NCBI GenBank assembly: GCA_933207985.1
Contig: OW240917.1
Location: 120,733,200-120,797,199, forward strand
Direction: 5' to 3'
DNA length: 64,000 nucleotides
Source of the DNA: Pelobates cultripes
Taxonomy: Eukaryota > Chordata > Amphibia > Anura > Pelobatidae
A program made the translations under genes and the position numbers. Shown here in pieces: positions 21,678-32,614 of the stretch (the stretch's first letter is position 1; each line of letters begins with the position of its first letter). The notes beneath the pieces are model-generated. The model had not been told where the DNA came from and searched no databases. It saw only the letters and a list, made by a program, of their open reading frames with translations.

Positions 21678-22560
21678 TCATATAAAGGGAGCTGCACGTG
21701 AGAAGTCCTGCAAGCGTGAGTTGGCCATACGGGTGAGATCAGCGGTCACGGGCAGAGCGGAGAGACAGAGAAGGGTCATACCTATGGAGATATAAGAGGT
21801 GCTAGAATTGTTCAGTGCTTTATAGGTATGGGTTAGCACTTTGAATTGACTGCTATAGGTTACAGGAAGCCAATGTAAGGACTGACAGAGGGGTGAGGTG
21901 TGAGAGGACCGACTAGAGAGGTAAATCATTCTGGTGGCAGCATTCATTACAGATTGTAGCGGGGCAATAAGACTTTTTGGAAGGCCAATTAGGAGAGGGT
22001 TACAATAATCCATCTGGGAAATTACTAGAGCATGGACAAGCTGCGTGGTAGTATCTTAAGAAAGGGGCGGATGCGGGCTCTGTTTTTAAGATGGAATCCA
22101 CAGGATTTGGTAACATACTAGATGAGAGGCTCAGAGGTGAGGTCAGAATGAAGTATGATGCCAAGACAGCATGCTTGCAAAGATGGACCTATGTGGATAC
22201 CACTAACTTGAAATGAGAGCGAAAGAGTATTAGGAGGAGGAGAGACAAGGAGCTCCGTTTTAGAGATATTGAGTTTCAGAAAGCGGGAGGACATCCAGTC
22301 AGAGATGAAAGAAAGGCAAGCAGTGACACGTTGCAGAACGGCAGGGGAGAGGTCCAGGGAGGAGAGATATATCTGGGTGTCATCAGAGTACAGGTGGTAG
22401 TGGAATCCAAATGAGGTAATAAGTTTGCCAAGAGAGGCAGTATGAAGAGAAAATAGAAGGGGACCAAGGACAGAGACTTAGGGGACTCCAACCGAGACAG
22501 GACTATAGGCAAGAGGAAAGGAGACGCGCAGCCACCTCTTATACACTAGCCGGGGAGAAA
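21678..22560 (-). pseudogene. LINE reverse transcriptase relic (palm to C-terminus)
   Basis: Fragments in several frames include [12 protein letters not shown] (catalytic YSDD, 22379-22390) and MDYCNPLLIGLPKSLIAPLQ with SLHWLPVTYSSQFKVL further on. The last two are the standard C-terminal region of vertebrate CR1/L2/Rex1-type reverse transcriptases. The enzyme would copy LINE RNA at the nicked target; frameshifts prevent this here. Confidence 0.85.
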
Positions 22561-23551
22561 GTCTGAAGGGTTGAGAAAGAGAACGGCAAGGTGGGGAGAA
22601 TTCGTTCCTTAGCTGTACAATCTTGTTGGTAAAGTAGCATGCAAAGCTATCGGCTGTAAGGTTAGTTTGGAGGGTGGACACAGCAGGGTGAAGAAGAGAG
22701 TTAAAGGTGTCAAAGAGAAGCCTGGGATTGCGGGAGCATGAACTAATGAGAAAGGAAAAGTATGACTGTTTGGCGAGTGCAAGGGCTGCGCTGTATGAAC
22801 ACAATATGAATCTATAATGGAGATAGTCTGTCTGGGTGTGAGACTACCTCCAGGAGCGTTCAGCACAACGGGAGCATCTTTGCAGGTAGTGTGTTGGTTT
22901 AGTATGCCATGGTTGTGGGCGTGCCCTCCTTGAGGTGCATGTTTGGAGCGGGGCTGCAGCGTGCAAGGTCAGTGAAGGACAGGAGATGGAAGGGATATAG
23001 CAGTTGTGAATCAATATCAGCTGACAGCTGCTGGAGGTCAATATAATTAAGGTTCCTCCTGAGTTGAAGGGGTATAGGCTGAGGTTGTTGAGTGAGGGGG
23101 TACTTGAGAGCAAATGATAAGAGGTGGTGATCAGAGAGAGGAAATGGAGTGTTGCAGATATTAGATACTGTACATGCACAAGAGAAAATGAGGTTGAGGG
23201 TATTGCCAGCTACATGGGTGGGAGAATTAGCCCACTGTGATAGCCCGAGGGAGGAAGTAATTGAAAGTAGTTTAGAGGCTGCTAAAGATCACAGGTGGAT
23301 TAATGGAAATATTGAAGTCCCAAGAAATAAGGATGGAATATTAGAAGAGAGGATGTAGAGTAGCCAGGCAGCAAAGTGGTCAAGGAAGAGGAGAGGGGGG
23401 ATAAATAACGACAATGTTAGCAGAGAAGGGTTTGAAAAGGCGAATCGAATGAATTTCAAATGATGGGAAAGAGAGGGAAGGGGGTGGGGTAGGTAGAGGT
23501 TTGAACGAGCAGTGAGGTGAGAGGAGAAACCCTACACCACCACCTTTACAT

Positions 23552-23960
23552 TCAGAGTGTCTTGGGTTGTGGGTAAGTTGAAGACCACCATAAAGATAAG
23601 GGGGAAAGACATGTTTCTGTTAAGGCTAGTAAATCTAGGGAACGAGAGATGAAGAGGTCGTGGACAGCAGTGGATTTTGTAATATTGCAAACAGAACGTG
23701 CATTCCAGAGGGCAGTATTAAAGGAGGATTTAGAGGAAGAGTAACATGAGATGGGTATGAGATTGGTGTGGTTTCTTGAGTTAGTATGTGGTGGATTTGC
23801 TAGGATGGGACCGGGGTTTGGAGAGACATTACCAGCTGCTAGCAGAAGGATAGAAAGCAAGAGAAGGTGGGAGTAGGATTTGAAAGTTTTGTAGGAGGGT
23901 ATGTATATAGAGGATTTGGAAAGAGTTGGTGGAGATAGGCTGGAAAGGTATGTGTAGAGT
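23552..23960 (-). pseudogene. LINE AP-endonuclease N-terminus with 2A-like motif
   Basis: The frame carries a hydrophobic leader (LLLLSILLLAA), then GNVSPNPGP (23807-23833), then FNTALWNARSVCN and LDLLALTETCLS, the first two endonuclease motifs of APE-type LINEs. The rest of the nuclease is frame-shifted. The motif resembles D(V/I)ExNPGP translational-skipping sequences reported at the N-terminus of several APE-type LINEs; Asn and Ser-Pro replace Asp and Glu-x here. Confidence 0.8.
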
Positions 23961-24112
23961 GCATGGGATGAATAGAGAGGGGAGGGGAGTAAGGTGGAAG
24001 TAATGATGATGGTGTTGCCAGGGACAGGTGAGTGAAAGGATAGGGATATTTTAGTAATGACAGAAGTTAGTGTTAATGTGAAAAATAGAAGGGAGAACAT
24101 TAGAGAAAATGT

Positions 24113-24270
<158 letters not shown>

Positions 24271-27200
24271 TGAGTGTTTAAACCATGGTTAAGGATGCAG
24301 TGTGTTAACAGAGGGATTTCAGATGAGGAGAGGTTTAGTGACTTGATTGGTGTGTTTTGAAAACCAGCCGATCTACACTATCTGTAAGTATGGTAATGAC
24401 CATGGGGTGGGGTGGTGCGTGGAGGGTGGGCAGCCTTCCAGAGATGATACCTCTGCTAAGGCGTTTCTGCAATGCGTGGTAGCTTGTGAGTACTGGGTGT
24501 TGCTAAGCAATGCTGTTATTTGGGGCCTAGTCTGGGGTTAGAAAAAAACAAAAAAAAAACACGCCATTATGGGTGGGGAGACATGGAGATATTGAGGTAA
24601 TTAGAGATGAAAAACCAGAGGAGATAACATTTCGATAAAAAGATATGAAGGATCAGATATAGGTGAAGTCATAAACAGTGAACATAAAAGACTATCAGTG
24701 AAAGAAGTTAACACTAGCTAAACAAACAATTAACAAAAAAGTCATAAATAATGTATATACAATATTATCATTTATTTTTTTCTTTGCTAACAAATTGCTG
24801 GTTGTTGGGTAGTGGATAGTATGTGGATACCATATTTTGCACTGCGGCACACATCATTCCATTCTTTAAAAAAAAAAAAAAAAAAAAAATTTAAAAATCC
24901 CTACTGGCTTTTATAAGAAGTGCAATCTTTGTAATTGGCTTATTGGATTACAATCAATGAGTTGCAACTTTCTAATTAAAACTTATGCGTTCCAGATGAT
25001 ATTCTGTTTTCTTTTCCAGAGGAAATCAGGTCTTCCAAGTATGAATTAGCATGCTGAAACTTAAATGCATATCAACTCTTGAGTGTACAGAAATTAGTGA
25101 TTATAATTATTTTGATTCTGGACCACATCAATGATCACAAAAAAATTGTGTGCGCTTAAAGGGACAGATATAACCTATCTGAATATATAGTCTATCACTT
25201 GTAAAAGTCAAACAGCAAAATACATCTGAGGCAGTGCTTTAGAATGCAATATCTAATATGGTTAAGTGAATGGGTTATAAACATGACACAAGTCACATTG
25301 CAATAAAAAATTATTTTGTCCAATACTTCATATTGTGCACAAACTCCAGGAAAATAACAGTCATATCTTTTTCTTAATGGCACACTCCAACATAACTTTA
25401 ATTAATTTGTGACAGGCGCCATGTAGGTTATGCCACCACAACTTATGCGTTGTGTGACAGCCATCGTATAATAATCATTAAAAGTGCTCCCAGAAAGCAG
25501 GTCTTGCCCCAAATATTGAGACTATTATATTTCATAATGCCTCATTAATGCCAATTACTGCATGCCACCATAGAGTTCCCCATTTAAAATGGTACGTATA
25601 AGGATTGGTAGTGTGCCATGTAAAAACTGAAAGCTTCTGTACTTAGGCTGTCAAATACTAACCTAAGATGGTTGCTATGGCCTTGTAACTGGGCATACAA
25701 TCAGTGTGGCAGCCAATCAGTTATTTTATGCTGTAATGTACAGATGATACCAGCAACAGTATTACAGGCTAGAATCAGTGCAACTAAACAATTACCCGTG
25801 TAACCCCTAAATGGCAAAAAATTGAGCATTGAGACTGCAGGGGCATGATCTATACACCAAAACTGCATCATTAAGCAAAAGTTTTTTTGGTGCCTATAAT
25901 ATGACTTTAAATTAAACATAGAAAAAGTGAAAAAAGCACAATTTATGAATGCATGGGATTGTGAAAAAACCTCTGTTACAAATAGGCTAATGCATTTTAT
26001 TGCTATTTGTCTCACATATGAATGGTTATTGAAATTAATATATTAAAATAACATTTTCCTTTATTCTAAAAATTCTATCTTGACATTGTAAATATAGCTT
26101 AGTTACTGACAGCAGTCACTGTGTTGAACTGTTGGAATTCAAGCAGCCTGCATTAGAAGAATGGGATAATCGGGCAGGTACGTAAATAGTATGTATCTGC
26201 CGGATTATCCAATTTTTCAGCAGTAAGCATGTCACTGCACTTCTGTCTCTCTATTCATCTGTATATCATATGACAGACAACAGATACATATATAGTAATA
26301 AACTTACTATGTGTCTGTACAGGTGCCCTATTTTTTAAGGGTTGGTTCAAATTTAGACTTAAAATGTAATATTGTAATCTTGTTTCTGTTGACTGTTACA
26401 ATGTTAATACTTTGCCCTGCAAAATAAGTGGAAATAGGGTCACCTCACCGCTACATGTCTGGGTACAGTCCAGGTATAGGAAAAAAATGAATTTAAAGAA
26501 AACGGTTTGTTTTTTTGTTTTTTTAATCGTGTGTGTATATTTATTTTTTAATATTAAAATTACCTTTTCTCCTCTATCATACAGGCCAATACTAAAATTC
26601 AGGCGCGTTCTCAAACATATGAAAGTACTCATTGTAAGGTACATAAAAAAAAGAATTATGTGTCTTTTAATTACATTTGAACAGCTCTACATAACTTCAC
26701 TGAATTTGGGTTCCATAAATGCCTTGCCCTCAGGGTACCTTGTCAGAATTTATCTTAAATTCTATTTACTTGTGAAAATCAATACTTCCTCTGGAAGCAA
26801 ATTCCAGAGTCTGATCACTCTCCAAATTAAAAAAAAAAAGGAAATTGCCATTAATCAAAATCTTTCTTCAACAAGTTTTACTTTAGATTTATCTGATTGC
26901 CAAGTTCTTTGTTCACGGACTAAGTATTCGCGGTTTATTAAGTCTGGTGTATATGTCAGTGAGCAGTAACAAAGCATCCCCTAAGACACACTCTTGTAAG
27001 AGAAAATTGGCCAGCAAGTGAATGTTTAAATTACACAGGAGAAGCTCAAATGATGCACAGAAGTGTACTTCAGTACAAACAGCAATTACATTTTGTTATA
27101 GCAAATTATTCACTTACATTTTAGACATCAAGTACAGGGGTCAGGAAAATCTATGCAGCCTATGGTCTAGCTTATTGCCTGTATTAGGTCTTAACAGCTT

Positions 27201-27609
27201 TCCTGTCATTGCATTATCTTTACTAAACCTTGTAACTTGGATTTCATGTGAGTAAAACACCTGAAGTGGCAAATTAAATGGGAGACATGCCTCATTTTTT
27301 CCTGCATTCCTCTTCACAGAGTGATTTGTATAGGATCTCCAGAGCAACTTTTAAAACCTTCTTACAAAATATATTTTGTTGCATGCTATCATTTACGCAA
27401 ATATGTAGTCCCTGAGCAAAGAAAACATGCAACAAATTTACTCCACACAGTAGAGTACGCGATGCTCTTGGAAATAGCAACATTTGCAAATGTAGAGCTG
27501 CATCCACAAAAGTATACAAATATAATGCAAGAATTTGTGTTGTAACTAGTTCCAAACTCTCTCTCTCTCACACACACATACACACACACCTCTACTGTAT
27601 TAAAGCTAC
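24271..27609 (-). other. Intron 4, distal part, largely unassigned
   Basis: An A-run lies at about 24867-24890. At 26700-26950 the text 'gccttgccctcagggtaccttgt...tctggaagcaaattccagagtctgatcactctc' looks like a degraded frog interspersed repeat and explains the 185-codon open frame there. No other feature was recognised. Confidence 0.45.
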
Positions 27610-27786
27610 CTTTTTTTTCTGGCCTTTCCTTCTTCTTTTTCTCTTCTCCTACTGCTTTTGGTGCTGGAGGAACAGGTTTTGCGGAAGCTGAAGGGATGGG
27701 TTTTACAGAAGCTGGCTGGACAGCAGGGGTAGAGGTAGAAGAATTGGAGTCAGCTGAGGCATTTACTGGAACCCCAACTTGTTTTA
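27610..27786 (-). CDS. aimp1: aimp1 coding exon 4 (low-complexity linker)
   Basis: 177 bp, phase 1 in and phase 1 out. The acceptor TTTGTCAG|TAAAACAAG joins with exon 3 to make NGVKQV, as in other vertebrates (NGVKQI in human). The donor is AAAG|GTAGCT. The exon encodes residues 75-133: a Ser/Thr/Pro/Ala-rich stretch with repeated KP(I/V)P segments, then EEKKKKERPEKKG. In the family this linker is poorly conserved except for its lysine-rich end, and the frog version differs strongly from mammalian sequence, as expected. The basic end contributes to tRNA and complex binding (family knowledge). A CA/CT microsatellite sits just past the donor (27555-27590). Confidence 0.95.
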
Positions 27787-28837
27787 CTGACAAAGAAAAA
27801 GTCCATTATTAGAATATATATATAAAAAAAAAACCTTTACATCACACACAACTATGGACTACTGCAAATATCTTGGAATCTCTAAATACACTTTAATGAG
27901 AAATCATAAACGGACACTATAGTCACCAGAACCCCTACAGCTTAATTTAGTGGTTCTGGTGTCCACAACCAGTATTACACATTTTGTTGCGTATGCACAA
28001 TACCCTGCAATTACTTTCCTGGGAAAGCATTGGATTGGCTGAGATCATGAAGACTGATGAAGCGGGACCATCCACAGCGAGACCAATGCGGAGATGGATA
28101 AAAAGTAAGTTTAAACGCTGTTTAACTCCGTTCCAAGTGGATCTGGATAAATAAACACGTATCCTAGCACTATAGTGTTCCTTTGATACATGCATGTTTA
28201 GACAATGAATCCCCACAACAGACCAGAATTTAGGAATGACAGCATTATGACAGTTTACGGCTCTTAAATTGCTCCTGTGGATTAATGTTGTTTTGTGCTT
28301 GTTTCATATGTTTGTGTACCCCATAAACAAACAACTATGAAAGTGCCGAGAAAAATATTAACTACACATTATCATGCACACACAACACTGGGGAAGCAGT
28401 GTTACGAATAGAATACAGTGTCCACTGAAACAGGTTCTCGTTTGATTTTAATGAAGTTACCATGATGAATGTTGAATATGCACACAAATGGTGTGTAGTC
28501 TGCTGTGGTGATTATTGTGCCAGGAGCTCACGCTACATCTGGTCTTTTCCAGCAGGACAGCCAGTGCCGATTCAAGACCATGCTCATTGGATGCATGCTC
28601 TCAGCCAATGTGTGCAGACCTGTTTGTATGGTCCTGCATTGCTCTATAGAGCATTCTGGCTTCTCTTGTTGGAGAAGACCAGATAGAGTGGGAGCCATGT
28701 AAAAGGTCAAACTGTATTAACATGGTTTGACATCATACTCCTTGGTGATTTCTTTTAATTTCCACCAAATAAAATACTTGTCTTATAACTGTAATTAAGA
28801 CATTGATATCCCCACATTTCTAAATAGTAATAGTTAC
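27787..28837 (-). other. Intron 3 (1.05 kb)
   Basis: It contains a T2-like MITE at 27908-28184. The rest, including 28498-28705, could not be assigned. Confidence 0.7.
27908..28184. mobile_element. T2-like MITE, short and diverged
   Basis: The left end is ACGGACACTATAGTCACCAG and the right end is AGCACTATAGTGTTCCTTTG. The middle holds the usual AGCATTGGATTGGCTGAGATC block. The TTAA flanks have decayed. Confidence 0.75.
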
Positions 28838-28951
28838 CTCCATTTTTTACTTCTGCTTTTACAAGGTGTTCTTTCAGGGTATCAATTTCCTTCTTCAGCT
28901 TTGCATTTTCTACACGAAGTTTCTTCTCCTCACGTAGAGATGCCTGCAAAA
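28838..28951 (-). CDS. aimp1: aimp1 coding exon 3 (coiled-coil helix)
   Basis: 114 bp, phase 1 in and out. The acceptor ATCTTAG|TTTTGCAGG gives ILQASLREEKKLRVENAKLK across the junction with exon 2. An alternative AG eight bases downstream (TTTTGCAG) would lose the conserved ILQ and break the frame. The donor is GGAG|GTAACT. Residues 37-74 continue the N-terminal heptad-repeat helix (leucines and lysines in coiled-coil spacing, KEIDTLKEHLVKAEVKNG). In the family this leucine-zipper-like region binds arginyl-tRNA synthetase and AIMP2 and anchors the protein in the synthetase complex. Strong identity to vertebrate AIMP1. Confidence 0.97.
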
Positions 28952-29107
28952 CTAAGATCCGTAAATGGGAATTAATATGCATGGCTTCTGAGAAAGTTAG
29001 TTTGATAATTTCGTTAGTGCATAGAAATCATATTCACCAGGACAGAAAAATGGTCACAGTGAATCTAAAAAAGTAGTGTAGAATAATTCACATTTCATCA
29101 TAATTTA

Positions 29108-29248
29108 AAGCAGAGGTAAGCAACCTTCAGCACTCCAGTTGATGTGTATTACATCTTCCATAATGCTCTTGCAGCCATAATGTTGGCAAAGTATTAGGTG
29201 AGATAAAATCCACAACACCTGGAATGCTAAAAGTTGCCTACCCTTAAT
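29108..29248. repeat. Palindromic MITE relic (…aaccttcagcactccag…)
   Basis: The left 'aagcaaccttcagcactccagttgatgtg' and right 'ccacaacacctggaatgctaaaagttgccta' are inverted relatives around 'cataatgctcttgcagccat'. The same family occurs at 33843-33990. Confidence 0.65.
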
Positions 29249-29670
29249 TTAAAGGGACACTGTAGGCACTTACACCACTTCACGCCAATGAAGTAGTCTG
29301 GGTGCTATGTCCCCATGTCCGTTTTAACCCTGCAGCTGAAACCATTGCCATTTTGCAGGAAGGGTAATATTTTCATTACAAGGTTAACCTGCCTCTAGTG
29401 GCAGTCTTATAAACAACCACTAGAGACGCCTCCGCAATCAGATGATCTCAAAGGGACCATCTGATGAGAACAGAGCAGTGTTTTGCCGCGAATGTGAACT
29501 AGCCTCCTAATGCTTTGCTATGGGAAAGCATTGCATTGGCTGAGATTATCAAGATACAAGTTGTGTAAAATTACCTTTTTAACACTTGCAATATTGGCTC
29601 GGTCACACAAATGGTAAACAGGGAACTGTAGCATTAGGAATACACATTTGTATACTATAGTGTTCATTAA
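29249..29670. mobile_element. T2-like MITE with TTAA ends
   Basis: It starts TTAAAGGGACACTGTAGGCA, ends TATACTATAGTGTTCATTAA, and carries the internal GCCTCTAGTGGCAG block and CTATGGGAAAGCATTG. Confidence 0.8.
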
Positions 29671-29780
29671 AGGTATATTGCTACGTAAAGTGAATAAAAA
29701 ATAGTTTTACACATTATGTGATAAAACAGTGATTTAACTGAAACATCTATTATGACTTCTTAGACTATACCTACATATCA

Positions 29781-30100
29781 ATTGGAAAAAAAATAAATAT
29801 CCAGGCACACCTGAGGTTCCTTCTAAAAGGAAGTTTTTTTTATTTGAAACAAAAAAGTGGAGACAACATTTCGGCTCCTCTCTGAGCTTTTGTCAAGTCA
29901 AGGAGCCGAAATGTTGTCTCCACTTTCTTATTTTAAATAAAAAGACTAGACTTTAGAAGAAACCTCAGGTGTGCTTGGATGTTTCTTTTTTTCTTATTTG
30001 ATGTCTTCAGGGATTTGCCCTCCCTTTCTGGAGCACCCTTCAGGAAGTATTCCACCTTTTTTAGTGTGTGCATTATACTCTCTTTGTTTTTGCAAACAAG
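29781..30100 (-). mobile_element. Inverted-repeat insertion with 15-bp target duplication and a hammerhead-like centre
   Basis: The 15-bp direct repeat TATACCTACATATCA stands at 29766-29780 and 30101-30115. Between them are inverted arms (about 29795-29880 and 29895-29980: 'ggcacacctgaggttcctt' versus 'aacctcaggtgtgcttgg') followed by a unique tail of about 110 bp. Near the centre, on the minus strand, TTGACAA, a pairing AGCTC/GAGC stem and GAAA (about 29866-29898) resemble a decayed hammerhead core (C3 and G8 changed to T and A). Boundaries by the duplication are firm; the Penelope link is inferred. Confidence 0.7.
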
Positions 30101-30174
30101 TATACCTACATATCAGCTGACCGTTATCTTGTCATTTGATTTGATCGGGGGGAAAAATAGCAGCACCAACAAAC

Positions 30175-32443
30175 TTAAAGGGACACTATAGTCACCAGAA
30201 CAACTACAGCTTATTGAATTTGTTCTGGTGAGCAGAATCATTACCTTCAGGCTTTTTGCTGTAAACACGGTCTTTTCAGAGAAAATGCAGTGTTTACATT
30301 ACAAAAAGATATGGAAGGGCTGCGCCAAATAAGGGTAGATAGTCCAGTAAAGTATTGCTAGGGTGCCAATAGATGGTCTAGGATACTTGATAGAGTTCCT
30401 CTGTGGATGCGTCTGGTGTAGACCGTTCCGTATATGTAAATACAAGAGAGGTAGAGGCGACTAATGGTATAGTATGAAAGTTCAGGGTGTGATAGGTAAC
30501 AAAAAGTAAAGAACTCACATTCAAGAGAGCTATGGCCAGCTCTGGTGTGGATTGCGTACAGCGGTATAATCCCCGCTTATGGGATATGTAGGGAGGGGGT
30601 CTCCGTCAACACCGTCTGGTAGTCCAGAACTCGGAAAAGAAAGACAGAAAGCAACAATAGTGCTCTCAATTTTGATGTGGTTCAATGTGCAGATAAGAAG
30701 AGGTAAAAAACTCACATTTGAGGGAGCTATGGCCAGCTCTGGTGTGGATAGCGTACAGCGGTATAATCCCCGCTTATAGGATATGTAGCGTCGATACGTC
30801 CGTCAGCACCGTCTGGTGATCCAAGGCTCCAATATAGAAGAATAAAAAGCAGCAATAGTGCTCTCAATTGTGATAGGTTAAGAGAGTAGTAGAGAAAATA
30901 AAATAATACTCACAAAGATAGAGCAGAGGTACTGCTCTATGGATAGGCGCCGGTGGTATGATCCCACCTAGGATTTCTTGGAGTACTGGAACTTTAAAAT
31001 TGCCAGTGGAAGTAAAAGTAACCAGGAAAGGTTAAAATGCCAGGAATAGGTAAAAAAAAGTTGTTTAAAGTGCATAAAGAGTGCAATAAAAAGAGGATTG
31101 GTACAATAAAGTAGCCAAAAAACTTTTATTGATCTAAAATACACAGTAAAATACAGAATTAATTCTTTTACTTCCACTGGCAATTTTAAAGTTCCAGAAC
31201 TCCAAGAAATCCTAGGTGGGGATCATACCACCGGCGCCTATCAATAGAGCAGTACCTCTGCTCTATCTTTGTGAGTATTATTTTATTTTCTCTACTACTC
31301 TCTTAACCTATCACAATTGAGAGCACTATTGCTGCTTTTTATTCTTCTATATTGGAGCCTTGGATCACCAGACGGTGCTGACGGACGTATCGCCGCTACA
31401 TATCCTATAAGCGGGGATTATACCGCTGTACGCTATCCACACCAGAGCTGGCCATAGCTCCCTCAAATGTGAGTTTTTTACCTCTTCTTATCTGCACATT
31501 GAACCACATCAAAATTGAGAGCACTATTGTTGCTTTCTGTCTTTCTTTTCCGAGTTCTGGACTACCAGACGGTGTTGACGGAGACCCCCTCCCTACATAT
31601 CCCATAAGCGGGGATTATACCGCTGTACGCAATCCACACCAGAGCTGGCCATAGCTCTCTTGAATGTGAGTTCTTTACTTTTTGTTACCTATCACACCCT
31701 GAACTTTCATACTATACCATTAGTCACCTCTACCTCTCTTGTATTTACATATACAGAACGGTCTACACCAGACGCATCCACAGAGGAACTCTATCAAGTA
31801 TCCTAGACCATCTATTGGCACCCTAGCAATACTTTACTGGACTATCTACCCTTATTTGGCGCAGCCCTTCCATATCTTTTTGTATCTATCCACCGAAGGA
31901 CCCGAGGGGTTTTCCTTCATTTGGGTTGCTGCCTACCTTGACTAATTTTGTGATTACTAGCGCTGAATTATTTTTGTGTTTATCTAGTGTTTACATTACA
32001 GCCTAGTGATAACTTCACTGGCCACTCCTCAGATGGCTGTTAGAGATCCTTCCTGCATCCAAACATTCAGTATCTCCTCCCTCTGCATGCAGACACTGAA
32101 CTTTCCTCATAGAGATTCATTGATTCAATTCATCTCTATGAGGGGATGCTGATTGGCCAGGGCTGTGTTTGAATTGTGCTGGCTCTGCCCCTGATCTGCC
32201 TCTTTGTCAGTCTCAGCTAATTCTATGGGGAAGCATTGTGATTGGATCAGGCTGCCACTTCTGCTGATGTCAGCAGGCAGGTCTAAAGGAAATAGGGACA
32301 AAGCCAGCAGCTCCAGACTTGAATTCAAGTAAGATTTTACTATATTTAGGGGGGCATTAGGGGTACAGGGGGGCTAGATGGTGGTTTTAACCCTATAGGG
32401 TCAGGAATACATTTGTGTTCCCGACCCTATAGTGCTACTTTAA
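30175..32443 (+). mobile_element. T2-like MITE split by a 1.7 kb insertion
   Basis: It starts TTAAAGGGACACTATAGTCA (TTAA 30175-30178) and ends CCCTATAGTGCTACTTTAA (TTAA 32440-32443). The family's GTAAACAC...CAGTGTTTACATT block is interrupted at 30303/31986 by the inverted-repeat element and its 15-bp duplication. The MITE itself is about 570 bp. Confidence 0.85.
30304..31985. mobile_element. 1.68 kb long-inverted-repeat insertion with 15-bp target duplication
   Basis: Left arm about 30304-31015 and right arm about 31168-31883 are nearly identical inverted copies of roughly 710 bp, around a loop of about 150 bp. Open frames of 66 and 61 codons occur identically in both arms, which shows how little they differ. 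A unique tail (31884-31985) follows the right arm only. The direct repeat AGTGTTTACATTACA flanks it (30289-30303, 31986-32000). The arms contain internal repetition (the 'gagctatggccagctctggtgtgga' block twice per arm). No protein was found. Confidence 0.9.
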
Positions 32444-32488
32444 GAAAATAACCAACATAATAAGCTGTAGATATGAAATTGTTCTTAC

Positions 32489-32597
32489 TTGCTTTCTCTT
32501 TGAGGAGAGCAACTTGCTGTTTGAGGTATACAATAACTTGATCGGCCTCTGAAGCCCTCTGCTCCAACCTGTTTAATACTGTGCTGTTGGTAGCCAT
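32489..32597 (-). CDS. aimp1: aimp1 coding exon 2 with start codon (N-terminal leucine-zipper helix)
   Basis: The start ATG at 32597 lies in GCAAGGATGGCT, with a purine at -3 and G at +4, a good translation context. It encodes MATNSTVLNRLEQRASEADQ followed by VIVYLKQQVALLKEKA, aligning from residue 1 with vertebrate AIMP1 (about 36 codons, phase 1 end at CAA|GTAAGAAC). The exon begins 17 bp upstream at the acceptor TTTTTAG|CCCGATC (32614), so the rest of the 5' UTR is in an upstream exon. Leucines and valines spaced in heptads predict the coiled coil that contacts arginyl-tRNA synthetase and AIMP2. In-frame continuation upstream of the ATG is intronic. Confidence 0.97.
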
Positions 32598-32614
32598 CCT
32601 TGCTAGTGATCGGG

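Larger units (their letters stand above)
21287..24112 (-). mobile_element. Rex1/CR1/L2-like LINE, about 2.8 kb, frameshifted
   Basis: Read on the minus strand it runs from a short hydrophobic leader and 2A-like motif through an AP-endonuclease region (to about 23560), linker and reverse transcriptase (YSDD box at 22379-22390), to a C-terminal part (21678-22013) and the 3' end 'gagcagggtcctcttc...agcgctatggaatctgttggcactatataaatggcaataataata'. The pieces fall in different frames, so the copy is dead. The 5' end abuts a long TA microsatellite. The class is judged from domain order and 3' end; the exact clade is uncertain. Confidence 0.85.

Noticed and set aside
26412..26969. 185-codon plus-strand open frame
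   Set aside because: No recognisable domain, low-complexity codons, and it overlaps what looks like a degraded interspersed repeat.
28054..28085. CTGATGA followed by a stem-like sequence (possible hammerhead)
   Set aside because: No GAAA and no pairing helix I or III at the required spacing; it lies in an ordinary MITE.
28943..28951. Alternative aimp1 exon 3 acceptor at TTTTGCAG
   Set aside because: Using it would drop the conserved ILQ and put the exon out of phase with exon 2. The upstream TTAG acceptor restores both.
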